Origin: Streblospio benedicti
Lineage: Eukaryota > Annelida > Polychaeta > Spionida > Spionidae
Assembly: GCA_019095985.1 (NCBI GenBank)
Contig: CM032659.1
Coordinates: forward strand, 18,090,153-18,154,152
Direction of reading: 5' to 3'
DNA: 64,000 nt
Part shown: in pieces, positions 35,956-49,832 of the stretch
Layout: the number at the start of each line of letters is the position of its first letter
Numbering within the stretch: the first letter of the stretch is position 1
Program-made: the position numbers and the translations under genes
Notes under the pieces: generated by a model
What the model was told of the DNA's origin: nothing
Databases searched by the model: none
What the model saw: only the letters and a program-made list of their open reading frames with translations

Positions 35956-36580
35956 GTTAACATAATCTTAAATAAAGATGTGTAATTAGAAGTCAATCTA
36001 AAATACTTGAAGAGATTGAAAGTGCAACACAAAAGTTAATCGCAGTATTTTGGTAATACTATTTATCTTTATTAAACCACATGCCACTTACGAAGAAGCA
36101 CCTCTCTATATGATAAACATAAGATAAAAACATTGTGTTGGTGTCTGTTTTTGTTTTTCTACCTTAAAAACATAAATGATGTGCTTAGGAATAAGATAAA
36201 AAGCGGTTAAGCATTACATGAAAATTGTCCAAAAATCAGTAAATAAGCTGCAATAGCTGTGGGTCATAAAACTCTGGCCACGTGACAAAATAATTGACTG
36301 TCATTGGATTAGAATAAGAGGGATTCTCTCACAGCCACAGTGCACTCATGCATCACAATGAGGTGGTTATGACAAAAACAATATGTGTCATTGCTGGCGT
36401 GTTATGGATTGCGTGAGTGGGGTGATGATATCTGTCACCCAAGTGTCTGCCGCTGTCACTGGGCTCTCAGCTCTCAGCAGTGATACGCCAAAAGATTCAT
36501 CACAGACCGCCTTCACTTTGTGCATTGGTGCACTGTGATTTTTCAAGTAGAAAATAGTGTTGAACGAGCATGATTATCAG

Positions 36581-36711
<131 letters not shown>

Positions 36712-36712
<1 letters not shown>

Positions 36713-36835
36713 GTGTGGGCCAAATCACACATCCCTAATTTTGTTGGCCTTATTTCCCACATCTCTAATTTATTTGGCCTTTTTCACCGCACCCACAATT
36801 TTTAAGGCTTTCCCCCCACACCCCTGGTGCATGGT
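36712..36835 (-). repeat. GGGATGTGGGAAAA modular repeat, minus copy
   Basis: Reads GGGCCAAATCACACATCCCT and CACATCTCTAATTTATTTGG on the plus strand, the reverse complement of the blocks at 24.7-25.5 kb. Confidence 0.65.
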
Positions 36836-37939
36836 TAATGACTATATTTGGAAACTTGCAATGTCAATAGTATTGGTGTGTCCACGGAGCTATATCTTAG
36901 AAACTATTGAAAATGACTCTACTTTTGAATGGCAGAAAACAAGCAAACCAGAAAACTAAGAGCAAAGAATTATTAGAATAGAAAATACATTGCTGGTTGC
37001 ATTTTCCACCAATAAGTTGATGTACGTGCAAGAATAGAAATTGTGGACGCGGAAATATAGTAATTATAAATATTTACTTACATGTACTTTCAAACTTTCT
37101 TGGGGGTAGAAAATAACCTGGAAAATAGAAAACATCTGTTAATCAAACGTCTTTATAACACGTTCTCTGATAGAAGGTGAGGAAGACACCAGGTTAAAAC
37201 CAAAATGAAGGGTGAAATACATATTTATGCAAAGCGATTTTTAAAAATTGTAATCACACAATGAACTATAATTCAGATATGTATTAGTTTTTTTCGTTCG
37301 TTTATTTGTTTGTCTGTTTTTTTCGTGATTTGACGTAAGAGCCAATTGTGATGAGAAATTCTGGATACTGTATACATGGATCTATCAAGAACGACTCTAC
37401 CTAAGACCCTGTGAAACACATTCAGGCATGCAATATCAACCACGTGCTTTCGCAGTCCTTTAATATCGTCTTCTTCTTGATTAATTGGCAAACCCTAGAT
37501 GTCGGACAACCCTGCCAATGGTATCACCTAGGTCACACTCTTACACGAACACAGGATGTGTACAGCTTTAAGCCTAGGGCACAACCAGCAATATTGCTCC
37601 TCTACTGCCAACAACACAAGAAGACAATGGGGATCAGTGCACCTCCAAGGCAATACACAGATAGTACAGGAAGCTTGACGTACAGAAACCGTGGCACATT
37701 CATAGGTAGGCAACACGGAGATGATACATCTTGCCTATGCCCATACTGTTACTATATGTCGTAGACATGCAGCCACGGAAAACTCGTACTGTCAAAATGT
37801 TCGCACGGCAGGTTGTGCCGCTATATTGGTTTAAAATACACAATCACACACAACACAACACTTGCACTGTTCCCAAACACACAAAATAGTTTATTGCGTC
37901 GCTTCAGCAGCTGAAGCAAAAATCTTGTGTTTTATTAGT

Positions 37940-40900
37940 TTAAAAGCTAGTTATAGACATTGCGTTGCATTTTTATAACCACGTATGCATTGGTATGATA
38001 AAAGCAGAATACAGAACTTGAGACAAAAGCTTTGTGAATGTAGCATTGAAGACAATCATGGTGGCCACTAACCAGATTTCATGCCCCATTATTGTGAGAT
38101 GCCTTTGTGAACAGACATAGCAACAGGCAACACATATAATTGTATTTTCTCTGCTTAGTTTTTATTTGTTATTAGCACATACAGCTGTACTATTCTAGAG
38201 GCGTGGAGTACAGAATAGAGACTGATTGCATTGTCATGCACAATGGTACATCCCTATGTAGTTTCACAGTGAGTAATTCTGGGATAGAATTCATTATTTA
38301 AACAAATAATATCATTAGCATTTGTTATTATGTTAAAAGAAAGCGTTGGCCACCCTAGTGTCATGAATAATAAGCAAAATTATAATATAAAGAAAAAAAA
38401 GTAGCAAGACACACAAAAATAATAAAAAGCATCATAAATTACAAACATCTCTCTTCTGCATTCTTCAATTCCAGGTAGCGCAGAAAAGCTGCGCACTCGT
38501 AATTTTTTATTTGATTTTGAGACATATTTTTATAGGTACTTCCGGTATGTGTTATAAGCCCATTTAAAATCGCATTAATGCTATATCATTCAAAATGTGC
38601 ATTATACATAAAATTGATGGCTGCCATGCTGATAAACGTTGGAAAATGAAGTAAATACATATATTCTAGACGTGCGTTCTTCACAATATTGAAGTTTGCG
38701 AGTTTGTATCAGTCAATGGTCGTCTGTCATTTTTTTTATAAACAACTATATCTTTTGCCCATATTTTCGCCGATTTTAAATGCTAACTAAAATCAGATTA
38801 CAGATTCATAATCCTTACTCAAAATACTTATAGGACAGTTCTTTCCATGGATTTCATACGATAAATGATACTTGAAAATGACCTTTAAATATTTAAAGTA
38901 GTTTTAGACTAGAATTGCCCGGAAGTGACAAAAACGATTGATGGCGGTGTCGCAGGAATATCTACATCGAAATTTCTTTCCTGAAAGTGGTGAATGTCAT
39001 GTACACGTGTGAGGCAAGATTGTCTCTTTGTGTTCCCTATCAACGGAATAGTTTCTCCAAAGGATGCACCAAATCATGTGGACGACTTTAACCCTTAATA
39101 TAACAAATATTCGGTGATTTGTATGACTGGGAAAAGCCGTTCTATGATCTACATATTGGCATGGCCGTCACACTTCTAGTTGTAATCATAGGAATGTTCC
39201 CACCAACACAAGATAACAGATGATTAGAAAATGTCGTATCATCCAACGGCAGGTCATCTACAGCCACGACATCCAACACACACGGCAGGTAGAAAGTACT
39301 CATAAATGCATATCCACATTAGGAGAGAACGCCAGCGCAAATCATAATTAAAGTCAGCATTTAATTAACAAAAAAGCTACATAAAACAAGCAAAAATAGC
39401 ATCAAGTTCAGTGAATTCTTCCCACTTTATTCCTGGAAATGATATTGTAATGGGCTTACGCGCATGAAAATTAGCTGTATGAACTTCATTGACGACAGAA
39501 GGGCAGTGGGAATTTCACACAGGTCTGCATGTAAATTTATAACGTTTTGCTATTGAGACTAACCATTATTTCTATGTTATTCGTTATCTGCTTATTTTAT
39601 GCAATGTTGTCATAATAAGCAGTGGCTAAAATCCGAGTGTGCATGTGCGTGCGTGCGTGTGTTGATTATGGCCACTTTTTTCACGAATTTATTACATAAT
39701 TACTTAATAAGTACCCGATAAACTACGACAGTGACTTCCCGGCAACGGCCCTGACGGCAGATGCGTAACTTCCCTACTAGAAACTTAATGTTTGACTAAG
39801 TGCTCACTGACCTTAAAAAACCAGTCTTTGTCTGTTGTCTTTTATCAGGGGTCGAGCTTATAAAGAATCTGAACGACCGGTGCATTTTTGTTGTAACGAC
39901 TGCTTTAGCGACGTCAATAATGTACATGCAACGACGTGCTTTAACTTATAAAACCATCGTTGAAGTAACTGCCGCAACTTAAACATTTCAGTATGAAATT
40001 TTATTATTTTCAATATTGCTAAATTGTTGCTGACGTCAAATCAAAACGCATAGGGCTCGAAAAGGCAATGCCTAATAATACTAATAAAAAACACAAAAAA
40101 AAGAAAAAAAAAAGAAAAAAAAAAGAAAAAAAACACCAGTAAGAGGAATATAACATTCTAATGTACATTTGAATAGGTCACTCCAACCCCTTCTTTCTCG
40201 GCCACTCACCAGCATTTCTCTAAAAGCAGTACACAAAAAGTTCGCGCTATTGGTAACAATGGTCCCAAAGTCCTACACCAGAGAATGTGATAGTTGAGAT
40301 TCCTGAGCGTGTTTGCATTTTTTTACGACAGCTAGATCATTTTCAGAGGTGGTTACAATAGGCAGTAATAACATAATTGAATGGTTACAATTTACCTAGG
40401 TTCAATTTTACCGTCTAACAGTCTCTGAAATCCCATATGTAGTGATTGAGTTGCGAGTGAAAATAGGAATTAACTTCAAACTTCCAAATAAACCAGAATT
40501 GCCTTTTAAAGCCTTGCAGAAAATTTGCAAAACACCCGATCCCTTACAAAAAATCCTTATAGGCTTTATAGGCTGTTAAAATGTTAAAATAGTAGATCTA
40601 TACACTATATGTGGTTTAAGTTTGTCCATAAAGTAAAGCTGCACAAGAGGTTTGACTATAGAATTTTCTCACGAGAAATCCAGTAGTAGTGATATTGACT
40701 GAACATCATTTCTGTCTACCACATGAAATGTAAATAAATGATGCCCTATGTATGTATATCTTATAACTGTAAAAGAAGTACGTCCAAAAGATGTCTCTAT
40801 CATGGCTTGCCATGAGCAATGACGTGACCTTGTGACCTCGGAGGCCCACCAATCGCCGTTGCATCACGTGACAGACGTATCTGACGTGTCATCTAACGTC

Positions 40901-43080
40901 TGAGGTACGCTGCTGTATCGGACATGCGATCTGACGTCTTGGGGCTTTTGTAGTGGCAGCAATCGTCAAGCACACTTTGGTCTCCATCAAAATCTCATCA
41001 TTGTAATAAATTGGCCTGTAAATAACTTTAGTTTGGATTCTGTAGTCTAACCAATACGCCACGGCAGCCATTTGCACGAGTGCCACCATTTATGGTTTTA
41101 ACAGCCCCTCTCGCATGAAAAGGAATTCACTGGTACATATTAAGGCATTTGCCTAATGATCTTTAATTCCAGAGTGCGCATAGCTCACCTTTGATATTTC
41201 CATATATACTCCGATAGATATGCTTTCCAAATTGTCTCCAATTCCGGTTAAAATCCTATGGGGCATTATTCTTGTTATCAATATAGTGCATAGTTATTCT
41301 TGTGAACTACAACAAAGCCAACACATTGTAGTAGTTTTGCACTGCAGTAGGTCTCTTCAGTATACCGTCTCTATTAAGACCACTAGCGAGCATTTCTCAA
41401 GTGATCTCAATCATAATAGATCCCATTAGAGATGGTAATATAATGGAATAATCTAATGCTTAATATGATCGCTATCCTGTGGTTTGTGACACCCAGGCAA
41501 CATGATAACCCCACGAATATAAATAAAAAACACACAAAAAAACAAACACGAGAAAGCCTAGGAATCTTTTGGGAGTCATTCCTTAAGTTAAGGGACAGTG
41601 CATTGTGCTCTAAGGCATCGGGGTACAAAAATCTAAAAGTTATGTTTTTATTTATGTAGAAAACTCCATGGGACACAATTACCCTTCATTAGCATTTCAG
41701 TCTTGCAAACCAATGACTGTCAATCCCTGACCCAATCTCTATCCACTTCAAGTATATGGGATCGAGTACAGCTCAGTAGATCCTGCATTGAGTGGAGAAG
41801 TTTTTTAAAGTGTGAAAAATAGACAGGGGTCCTCCTGCATTTGCCATTGTTGCCGACAGTAGACGTCACATTTGTAAACACTTTGAGAATGGCAGAACAA
41901 AACAAAGCAGTTCACATTAGCATACAAATGTAGGCGTTAGCTTTACTTAAGTGGGAAGGTGGACACACCTCTATTTACATACATATAAGAAAGTATCCAG
42001 TTTGAGTCAAGATGCACTAAGTCGATGACAGGTAGTTGGTCATTAAGTGATTCAGTATATGGTCCGTAACGAGAGTAATCTCGTGTAATTAGTGCCGTGT
42101 AATGTGACAAAGTTGCACCAACGCCCTAAATGTACGGGGCCGTATAAATAATAAAGTTAGCCTAATTGGCTCATTGGTAGTTTGGTACACATGCAAAGAG
42201 CCATAGTTCAGTGACGCGTTCATTTGTTTGCAATTGAACTATGCAATTTATTGTGTTGAAGTATAGCAATGGGCACCAGCAATGGATAGTTTTTGCGGAC
42301 TGTCAAAGGCATAGAGGAAAAACATAGTTAAAATGATGTATTTTACCAAACTAAGCAACTTTTCAGTCGTCGAATTATTATTTGGTTTGACAATGCAAGA
42401 ATTTTTAAAACAATAATCCATCATAAATTTTACTCAAATAACCTTGGTTAAATACCAATATTGAAAAAAAATAATTATATTACTTTATAGCCAAGCTATA
42501 AAATTAACTTTATTTTCATGAATTTGTTTATCTGCTGCAACAGCACTGCAGACTCTGACATACCAAAACTGTAATGCGTGGATTAATATTGCAGACAGAT
42601 TATAGTATCATATAGCATTTCATGAATGTTCCAGTTGAGTGGGTTTGCTTGCTAGTAGGCCAGGAGCTTACAAGGCAGGGGGAGGTGCAATGGGTGCGAA
42701 TTAACCCCCCCCCTTTTTTCCAAAACAACAAACTACCTAGACTAAACCTTTCAATCGTCTAAGAAGCATGGCGTTTCACGCGAACACAGAAGCCAATAAG
42801 ATCATGTGACCAAGTCCTTTATAGGTATACAGTGTGTAGAAATTAATAGCCTACTTTAATGTCATTTATTTAATTCATAAAGATACATAAATTCTATTTT
42901 CAATTACACGTTTAGAATGCATTTTTTGCTCACACTAACTTAACTTAAGACTAATTGCTGATGGCTTTGCCCATAAATATCATGTCTTCGCACTAACTTA
43001 CATTGCGTGTAACAAAAATACACCATTTGTTTGCACTAACTTGTTAAATTACAAAAGAAACGTAAAAATAAATAAAATGA
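37940..43080. other. Gene-free interval
   Basis: No coding exon was recognised in 5 kb. Notable items are an ETS plus YY1-like pair (CCGGAAGTGA 38919-38928, GATGGCGGT 38940-38948), an A-rich tract at about 40086-40132, CACGTG at about 40866, and a worn pogo-like MITE at about 41345-41440. Confidence 0.45.
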
Positions 43081-43088
43081 AAACTAGA

Positions 43089-43313
43089 TCAAAAGTGTTC
43101 AGAGAGCACAGCGTTGCTAGAGCAACATTGACCCATGGGCAATAAAGATGTTTGCTTTGCAATCAAAGCAGAAAAAAAGTCTTACTTGATGCGTGACTCA
43201 TCCAACATCTATGGTATTGGCATTGGATTGCAGGCGCTTTCTAAACATGGCTGAAGTAAATATCTATTACCCATGAGTCGACATTAATATTAATGCTGTG
43301 CTCTCTGAGCACT
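43089..43313. repeat. Inverted repeat AGTGYTCAGAGAGCACAGC
   Basis: Arms of about 23 bp at 43089-43112 and 43292-43313 have one mismatch and a loop of about 180 bp. Diverged direct motifs (GGCACTATGGAAAGCACACT-like) continue to about 43640. Probably a dispersed repeat. Confidence 0.7.
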
Positions 43314-44696
43314 TTTATTCCAATATAACCACTATGCCAATTCGATGGTATTGTTTCGAACAGTATTGAAACTATAGTGGAAAAATAGAAAGAAAAATAA
43401 TTAAAATGGCCCTCTGAAAGGTAAACTCTAATTGAATTGACAAAGTGCCAAAATTGAATACAGTTAATGTTCAGTAGACATGTAAGCATTGTCCAAAGTT
43501 TAAATGCTTTCTCACAAGCATCAACAAAACTATTGTAGAAAATGTTGAAAATGGAACCAAAATGGCACTATGGAAAGCACACTTTAGTTGGCAAAGTGTC
43601 AAAAGTTTGAACGAAATAGGGCGAAGTGTAAAAGCTCTAGCTTGTCCGGAGACAAACATAATACATAGATACATACATACATAGTTACAAACGAACGAAA
43701 CACAAGGCTTTCACTTCAGCTGCTGAAGCGACGCAGTAACGAACGAAAATACAATATGTATCATAATAAATCGTATTTTTGAGCTAGCTTATTCAGCCTC
43801 TTTATAATGTGTAATATTCATGTTTCTTACATATCGGTCGAATATTTGTAACAAAGTTGTTTAATTTGCTAATAGGTAGTATTTTCATATTTCTTGTTTA
43901 AATCTTGTTCCACCTTTTTAATTTTTAAACAATTACAAAGGTGAAACTAGACAAAGTCATGGAATATGAAGGTCAAATATAAACTGTCTTTATCCATAAT
44001 TACGAAAAGTTCTTTTAAACTATACCGTGAAATTTGGTTAAATCATACATTGCAGTGATTTTTGTTACCGTATTAAATAATCGTTATAAATTTATTCTGT
44101 TACATGTAAATGTTCTTTAAAGTTTCAAAGAGAAACATCACATAAATGCCAAATTATAATTAAATAATATTTTGATCACAATGGCCCCACAAGGACATCA
44201 TCTGCATAGAAGTAAAAAGACGAGGGCCGCACCGTTAATCACAGCACAACCTGATCCTTCAGTCATTTATATGCCACAGTGCTCTTAACGAATGGTCAGT
44301 AGTCTGCTAATGACCACTGATGATGGATAATTACGTTAAGTAATGGACATCTCATAATTATCTAATAGCCGCCAATCTGTAAACCTTTGGTTATTGCGTC
44401 GCTTCAGCAGCTGAGGCTCTTCCCGGTTGATGGATGTATTAAAATGGCCATTGTTGAATTGCCACCAGGTGTAATATTACAAATCTCCAAGTGAGCCATA
44501 AAGATTAAAAATGCTCCAGAGTTAAAGATGCTACACTAAAAAATGCTAATGTATTGTTGATGCATGACACATGTTCCCCCAAGATTGCTGAAAATACTCG
44601 ATTCCGATTGGTTGAGAGGCGGAGCGGGAAAATTGATATCCTACACCTCAAAGCATGAGACCTAAAATGATAAATTAAGATCGGAGAAAATTGTAA

Positions 44697-44803
44697 TTAT
44701 ATGAGTGGGGTTGAGAGATCAGATAATATCTCACCTCGTGTGGACTTTGACAGACCGCCACACTCAGTGAGATATTGTCTGATCTCTCAAGATCACTCGT
44801 ATA
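44697..44803. repeat. Hairpin, 46-bp arms
   Basis: Left arm 44697-44742 and right arm 44758-44803 pair over about 46 bp (core TTGAGAGATCAGA, ATATCTCAC) with a loop of about 15 nt. A TCCGATTGGTTGAGAGGCGG block lies about 100 bp to the left, so it may be part of a larger MITE. Confidence 0.85.
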
Positions 44804-45211
44804 ATAACCTATTATTAGCTAATATTTGCTTACAAGATAATGATGTCCGCACTAATCTGTTATGACGAACTCACCGTATCAGACAAATACCATAGAAGTC
44901 GTTATCCGACCGACCGCACGCCGTGGGCTTCATATCGTATATATATAATGACATTGCACAGCTTAGTACTGTACTAACAGCGATTTGTAGTTTAAAAAAG
45001 AAATAAAATTACAGTGGAAGCTGAGACCGCTTGGAGCATGCTTTTATCAGTACAGGGCTTCTTATAAGATAGAAGAATGTTGTTTCAAGTTCAGGTATAT
45101 GAATCATTTGGTGGTGATGGTAAGAGGGTGGGTTGCTTACATTGACGAAAAACAACAATGCAGCCGTACATGTGGTGAGTAAGCCTTGGCGCGGGAGAGT
45201 CCGATTGTTGG

Positions 45212-45232
45212 AGGGGGGGGGGGGGGGGGGGG
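45212..45232 (+). repeat. Poly-G tract
   Basis: An uninterrupted run of about 20 Gs. Its length is unreliable in any assembly. Confidence 0.9.
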
Positions 45233-46569
45233 CTTTGGAGGGGGATGTTGAGAATTGCCAAGGTGATACGAAGGCCAGACCCTAGGACACTGGTGCAGGG
45301 TCATTATATGGCACACAGGGTTGAGTGTAGATGGGTGTAGATGGGGGTGATGTGCTACCACAGCAGGCTCTGTGATGAATGATTAGCGCGGGCAATTAAG
45401 CTGGTGTTATCAGGACAGTATCATCAGGACAGTGTCTCCCAGCCCGGCCTGTGATCACGAGCTCTGTCATTGTGTCATTATTGGAGGGGCGAGGCACGGG
45501 AGGCATTGGTCGACAACCGGCGCTGTCCTTGATATGTATCTAGTATCTTAATGCAACCGGACTTGTAGTGCTACTGTTCGGATCTTCATATGATTCATAT
45601 TGTGTAATTATCAGAATCTTTCAGTTTTAGAAATATTTTCTTTGGTATGTATGTTAAACACCTGGGCGCACACGCTATTCTCATTCGTAGTAGTAGCATT
45701 ATGACGTTGCAGCGTAGCAGAAGCCTGAGAATTGCAAGTTTTCGAAAGAGGGGCGTGTGTGCAAATATTAAATTTCTAGGTTTATTACGCACTTGCCAAA
45801 AATACTTATGAAAATGATTAGTTTTAAAAGGCTGGTGCGCACCCCTGGATCTACCTACGCCAAATTGACCTTATTCTTTCCCTCGCATGAGATGAACAAT
45901 GTATGCTATATTCTAATGTGGTCATTATTAAACCCGCAAAAACAAAGCTCAACAGGAGTGTTTATTCCTGAAAATCAACCAAACCATAAAATAGAGTGTA
46001 AATGAGGCGATTCCAACACACGACAAGAAAACCATGCAATGAAGATTTTCCAAAAAGAAAGATGTAGATGCTTTGGCAATGATTCACAATGAACGTAAAC
46101 TATATTTTCAGCACCTACCCAGAGAAACCGTGGTGAAAACGACCACAGACGACCCCGTCTGGTCGCGTCTCTACAAATACAAAATGGCAGACAAAATGGC
46201 GCCGTCTGCAAGTGGTGACATCTCGCGTGATTGGCTGAAACAAGCAGACCTCGTAAAACGCTGCTTCACTGAGAGCTTATGGAGTAGATAAGAACTACTC
46301 ACAAGATGTACTTTTTATAGTCTTTTATGCGGTATAACCTAAGTGGAACAAGTCTAATAATGCGGACGCCTGAGAGAAAGGGGTATGTCGGCATAGAAGG
46401 GAGATGTTCTGTATACACGGATAGAGTTTAAGAAAGAATCAGTATTCAAAATTATGTTAGCTCGTTGACACGGGATCTCCAACTCCGCAAACCATAGGGC
46501 AGAAGACATCTTTGTTTTCTAATGACAACATGCCTTGGTGTGGTTCTGACATTACTGGTTGGTCTGAGC

Positions 46570-46672
46570 AGAAATTATTTATCTGATACCATAAGCGGGT
46601 GCATCTGGCTTCTCTCTCCAATGGGTGCTGTGTAACAATTGAGCTACTCTGCCAGGGGGACTATTAGCAGGG
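46570..46672 (-). mobile_element. tRNA-like remnant
   Basis: The minus strand reads TGGCAGAGTAGCTCAATTGT, a tRNA D-arm/A-box pattern. No B box or acceptor stem remains. A SINE or tRNA-gene relic. Confidence 0.4.
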
Positions 46673-47136
46673 ATAGAGTAGCCAAGCACCTCTAAATAGT
46701 GGCACAATAAGTGAAAAAAAATTGTGACCTACGTAGCTAGCTTAAAAAATGGCTGAAGATCGTACATTTGTTCACTTTAGAAACGACCGCATTAGGTTTG
46801 TGATATCCAAATTCCAACAAATTGCAAAGCCCCCCATGAGAGAGTTATTAATTCAAATTATATATACATGTTAAATATGAGCCCGCCACTAGTGGTGCGG
46901 AATTCCGTATTTCACTGTGGCTAAGTTGGTGGTGAGATTCGTTACGACAGGGGAAGTGCTCGTTTCTGCAAGTGGCTGACACCTTGCATTATATCAGCGC
47001 AGAATGCGCACACAGAAAGTATTACCAATGGGTCATGCTTTTCAGTATGAGTTCTTACTATAGTAGACATGCATGTATACACGCTGACTCAATACGTAAT
47101 CACCGATCATGATATGTATAGCCAATGTCTGTAATA

Positions 47137-47312
47137 CAGTAGAACCTCCAATTAAGACCACCTCTATATTGAGACCACCTCCATAATAAGACCACTTTTT
47201 ACTGTTCCAAACCTTCATAACGCTACCAAAATGAACCTCTGTATAGAGACCACCTCTATTGAGACCACCTAACCCTGGTCCTCAAGGTGGTCTTAATAGA
47301 GAGGTTCTACTG
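47137..47312. mobile_element. Pogo-like MITE (CAGTAGAACC family), complete
   Basis: 176 bp flanked by TA on both sides (47135-47136, 47313-47314). Ends CAGTAGAACCTC are identical, followed by internal repeats of GAGACCACCTCTAT. A partial left end of the same family lies at about 61346-61370, and worn relatives at 12841-13011 and about 41345-41440. Confidence 0.9.
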
Positions 47313-48104
47313 TAGTTCACAATATCACAGATTTGATCCCGTAATATTTCTTGCTGGACGCTAGAAAGCTAGCCTATGGTTGTTGCATTACTAACCCACA
47401 TGCAATCGAATGCACGATGATGAGGTGATGAGATGGTTGACTTCATTCGCTTTTTCAAAGTCACACATATCACAAAACAAAACCCTTATATAAGACAAAT
47501 ATATGTAGCGCTAGCTGCAGCAACCCCACCCACCTCCACCCACCCCACCCCAGCTGTCTGAATCGGTAACTGAGTTAGTGACTTAACCCTCTGTTTTTCC
47601 ACATGCTGTCGCCATGTGGTGGAGCGTTCTCAAGCCTGTACCGATTAGAGAATGAATATGATGGCATGCGTTATTGAAAAGCTCTTCTGTTTGAAGCATG
47701 CAGTCGTGAGGAGGATGAAGCAAAAAACAAACAAGGGCTGCTACAAGGCACACACTCCTAATAAAATCACTCCCAGAATAACGGTGGCGGCTTTAATACC
47801 ACGCAATCACCTCACAAAGCATGAGACTGCCGCTTACTAATGCCATTACCGCGTCAATAAAACAGACGACAAACGGCCTCGCCAAGTCTCGCGATGTCTC
47901 GCGCCAATCTGCGAGATTGACAGCAGCACGTGACTGTCCGGATGACGGCAGCGCCGCCACGCGGGAGAAACGCCCACTAATAAATCAGACGATAAGGTGT
48001 TCTTTGGTGGGAATTAAACCCGTCTAAATCACTCCGCCCCGCCAAGGAGATTCCCGAGAAATAGTGCCAACGGACGTGCTGCGTGAGGGAATGGGATTGA
48101 GTGC

Positions 48105-48153
48105 TTTGTTTGTTTGTTTGTTTGTTTGTTTGTTTGTTTGTTTGTTTGTTTGT
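48105..48153 (+). repeat. (GTTT)n microsatellite
   Basis: About twelve GTTT units, followed by a short (TG)n and a G-run. Confidence 0.97.
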
Positions 48154-49722
48154 GTGTGTGTGTGGGGGGGATGTTGAGGGATGCGACGAGATGGCTTCAA
48201 TATACGTAGATAGGAAAAAAAGGTTCCGTTTAAGACTAACAGTATATACAATCGTTGTATCGCCTAGACTATAGGTTCCCATAGTTGTTGGTGAAATAAC
48301 CGCAGTCACTCCAACGCGTAATTCTCATCTCTCCCTTTCCCCACCAAAATACTTCATTCCATGGGGCCTGTACGGAACAAAAAGAAGACTATCGGTGACG
48401 ATAATTGGCGATGTGTGACCGGAGCATGATAACGGATACGTTTCTCCCGAGAAAATTAAAAGCGGCGGCTGCAGCCGCAGCGACGATCGTTGATCCTGGC
48501 GATACGATCTCTAATCCACGGGCGTGATGGCTTCTAAATCCCCGTGACGTCATGGGGCGGGCCGGCAGTTAGGGTGTTTTTCAATCAGCGGGGACGTTGA
48601 TTGCTGAACTATGGCGGGCCTGCGGGCGGGGTCTGTAGGGTGCTGTGTAAATCTCTCGGCCTAGGCCGTGGTGCTTTGGCCTACTTATAAGGACTTTTAC
48701 CCCTACACTTGATGTCACAGCATGGCACGAAATATATCAAAACTAGATGTACTTATAGTCACATTTTGTTATCGCCTCAATATGAAGCGGCTTCAATTTA
48801 ATACATATTTTTTACGGACACACCTTGGCGAGTATTTACACTGCGGTGTTGCACATGCAAAAGGGTCTAGTTTTAAACATAATTTGAAACCACAAGCAGG
48901 TCCTTCTTCACGAATACACTCCACATTAGCATTTGTGTTACTCTGGTTCTGTTTGAGCTAACATATATAGGCAATATATATTTATATCGTTTTGGAGAGC
49001 AGCTGATAGGGATTCATTTAAAATGTATTCTTCCAATGTCATATTGGATAAAGCAGCTTTCTGTTGCCGTTAAAAGCAGAAATCACACAAAAATGACCAT
49101 TGCCAAAATTCACAAACCACTCACTCTACAGCCACCAATGACCCGGAGATGCACGTTTCACCCACCCACCTAGCATATGACCTTCGGATTCCTTACCATA
49201 TATGCTAGCATATATGAAAACGAGGGTTGCAGATTTTTAAAATCGATTTTCCGTAAAAAAGAAAAAAGTGATATTTCGATGTGCTTCAGAAAATGCCAAA
49301 ATTGCACCCCCGGTGTCATATGATGCCCTCAGACAGGCGCATTTCGTGCTCATCAAACTACATCAAAATCATGCCAACATGGGTTTGCATGGTGCAAAAT
49401 CGCATGCCCTTCCACAAAGTGTACTTTACAGATGCCATAGTATACTCAGCTACCCCCACAGCAAGAAACCGACTGTTTGAAGTCCTATACTGAACCCTTA
49501 GTAAGTTTGTTGACAAACGAAAACACGTGCAAGCGCTATCATTTTATAACCAGACTCACAAGCAAAGGTCGTTCACCCGTCTGACTTGTACCTATTTGAT
49601 ATGACGGATGGGTCAGGAGCACCATGGTTTGTCATAGTCATCCCATCAAACTCGTGTATATGAGTGTTCCGTATCCAGAATCAGATCCTGGGACCTTGTC
49701 CCTGAAACATTTGTGGCTCAAG

Positions 49723-49751
49723 CACGTGACAGGCCACGTGCGAGACACGTG
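49723..49751. promoter_or_regulatory. Three CACGTG E-boxes in 29 bp
   Basis: CACGTG occurs at 49723-49728, 49735-49740 and 49746-49751, spaced 12 and 11 bp apart, about one helical turn. Such clusters can bind bHLH factors (USF/MYC or CLOCK-type). The site lies inside the inferred PDF intron. Function is inferred. Confidence 0.45.
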
Positions 49752-49832
49752 CAGTGCGTGAGCGTGTTTCTGTATACATGTTCATGTAGGCACACGGCTC
49801 TCCTTTCCCAGTCATGCAAGACTGCATTTGCC

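Larger units (their letters stand above)
37894..44414. repeat. Three copies of a TTGCGTCGCTTCAGCAGCTGA motif
   Basis: Copies at 37894-37916 (plus), 43714-43735 (minus) and 44394-44414 (plus). The first two stand in inverted orientation and share a following CTTGTGTTT. The core CTTCAGCAGCTGAAG is palindromic. A fragment (TCGTCGCTTCAGC) is also at about 7592. The family is unknown. Confidence 0.6.
45233..49260. other. Gene-free interval with CpG-rich patches
   Basis: Besides the listed elements, CpG-rich patches lie at 46140-46260 (AAAATGGCGCC and inverted CCAAT), 47870-48010 (two TCTCGCG blocks, CACGTG at 47927-47932) and 48440-48680 (TGACGTCA at 48545-48552). No coding exon is supported. Confidence 0.45.

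Noticed and set aside
37273-37764. Overlapping frames on both strands, possible transposon fragment
   Set aside because: No reverse-transcriptase, transposase or other motif could be recognised.
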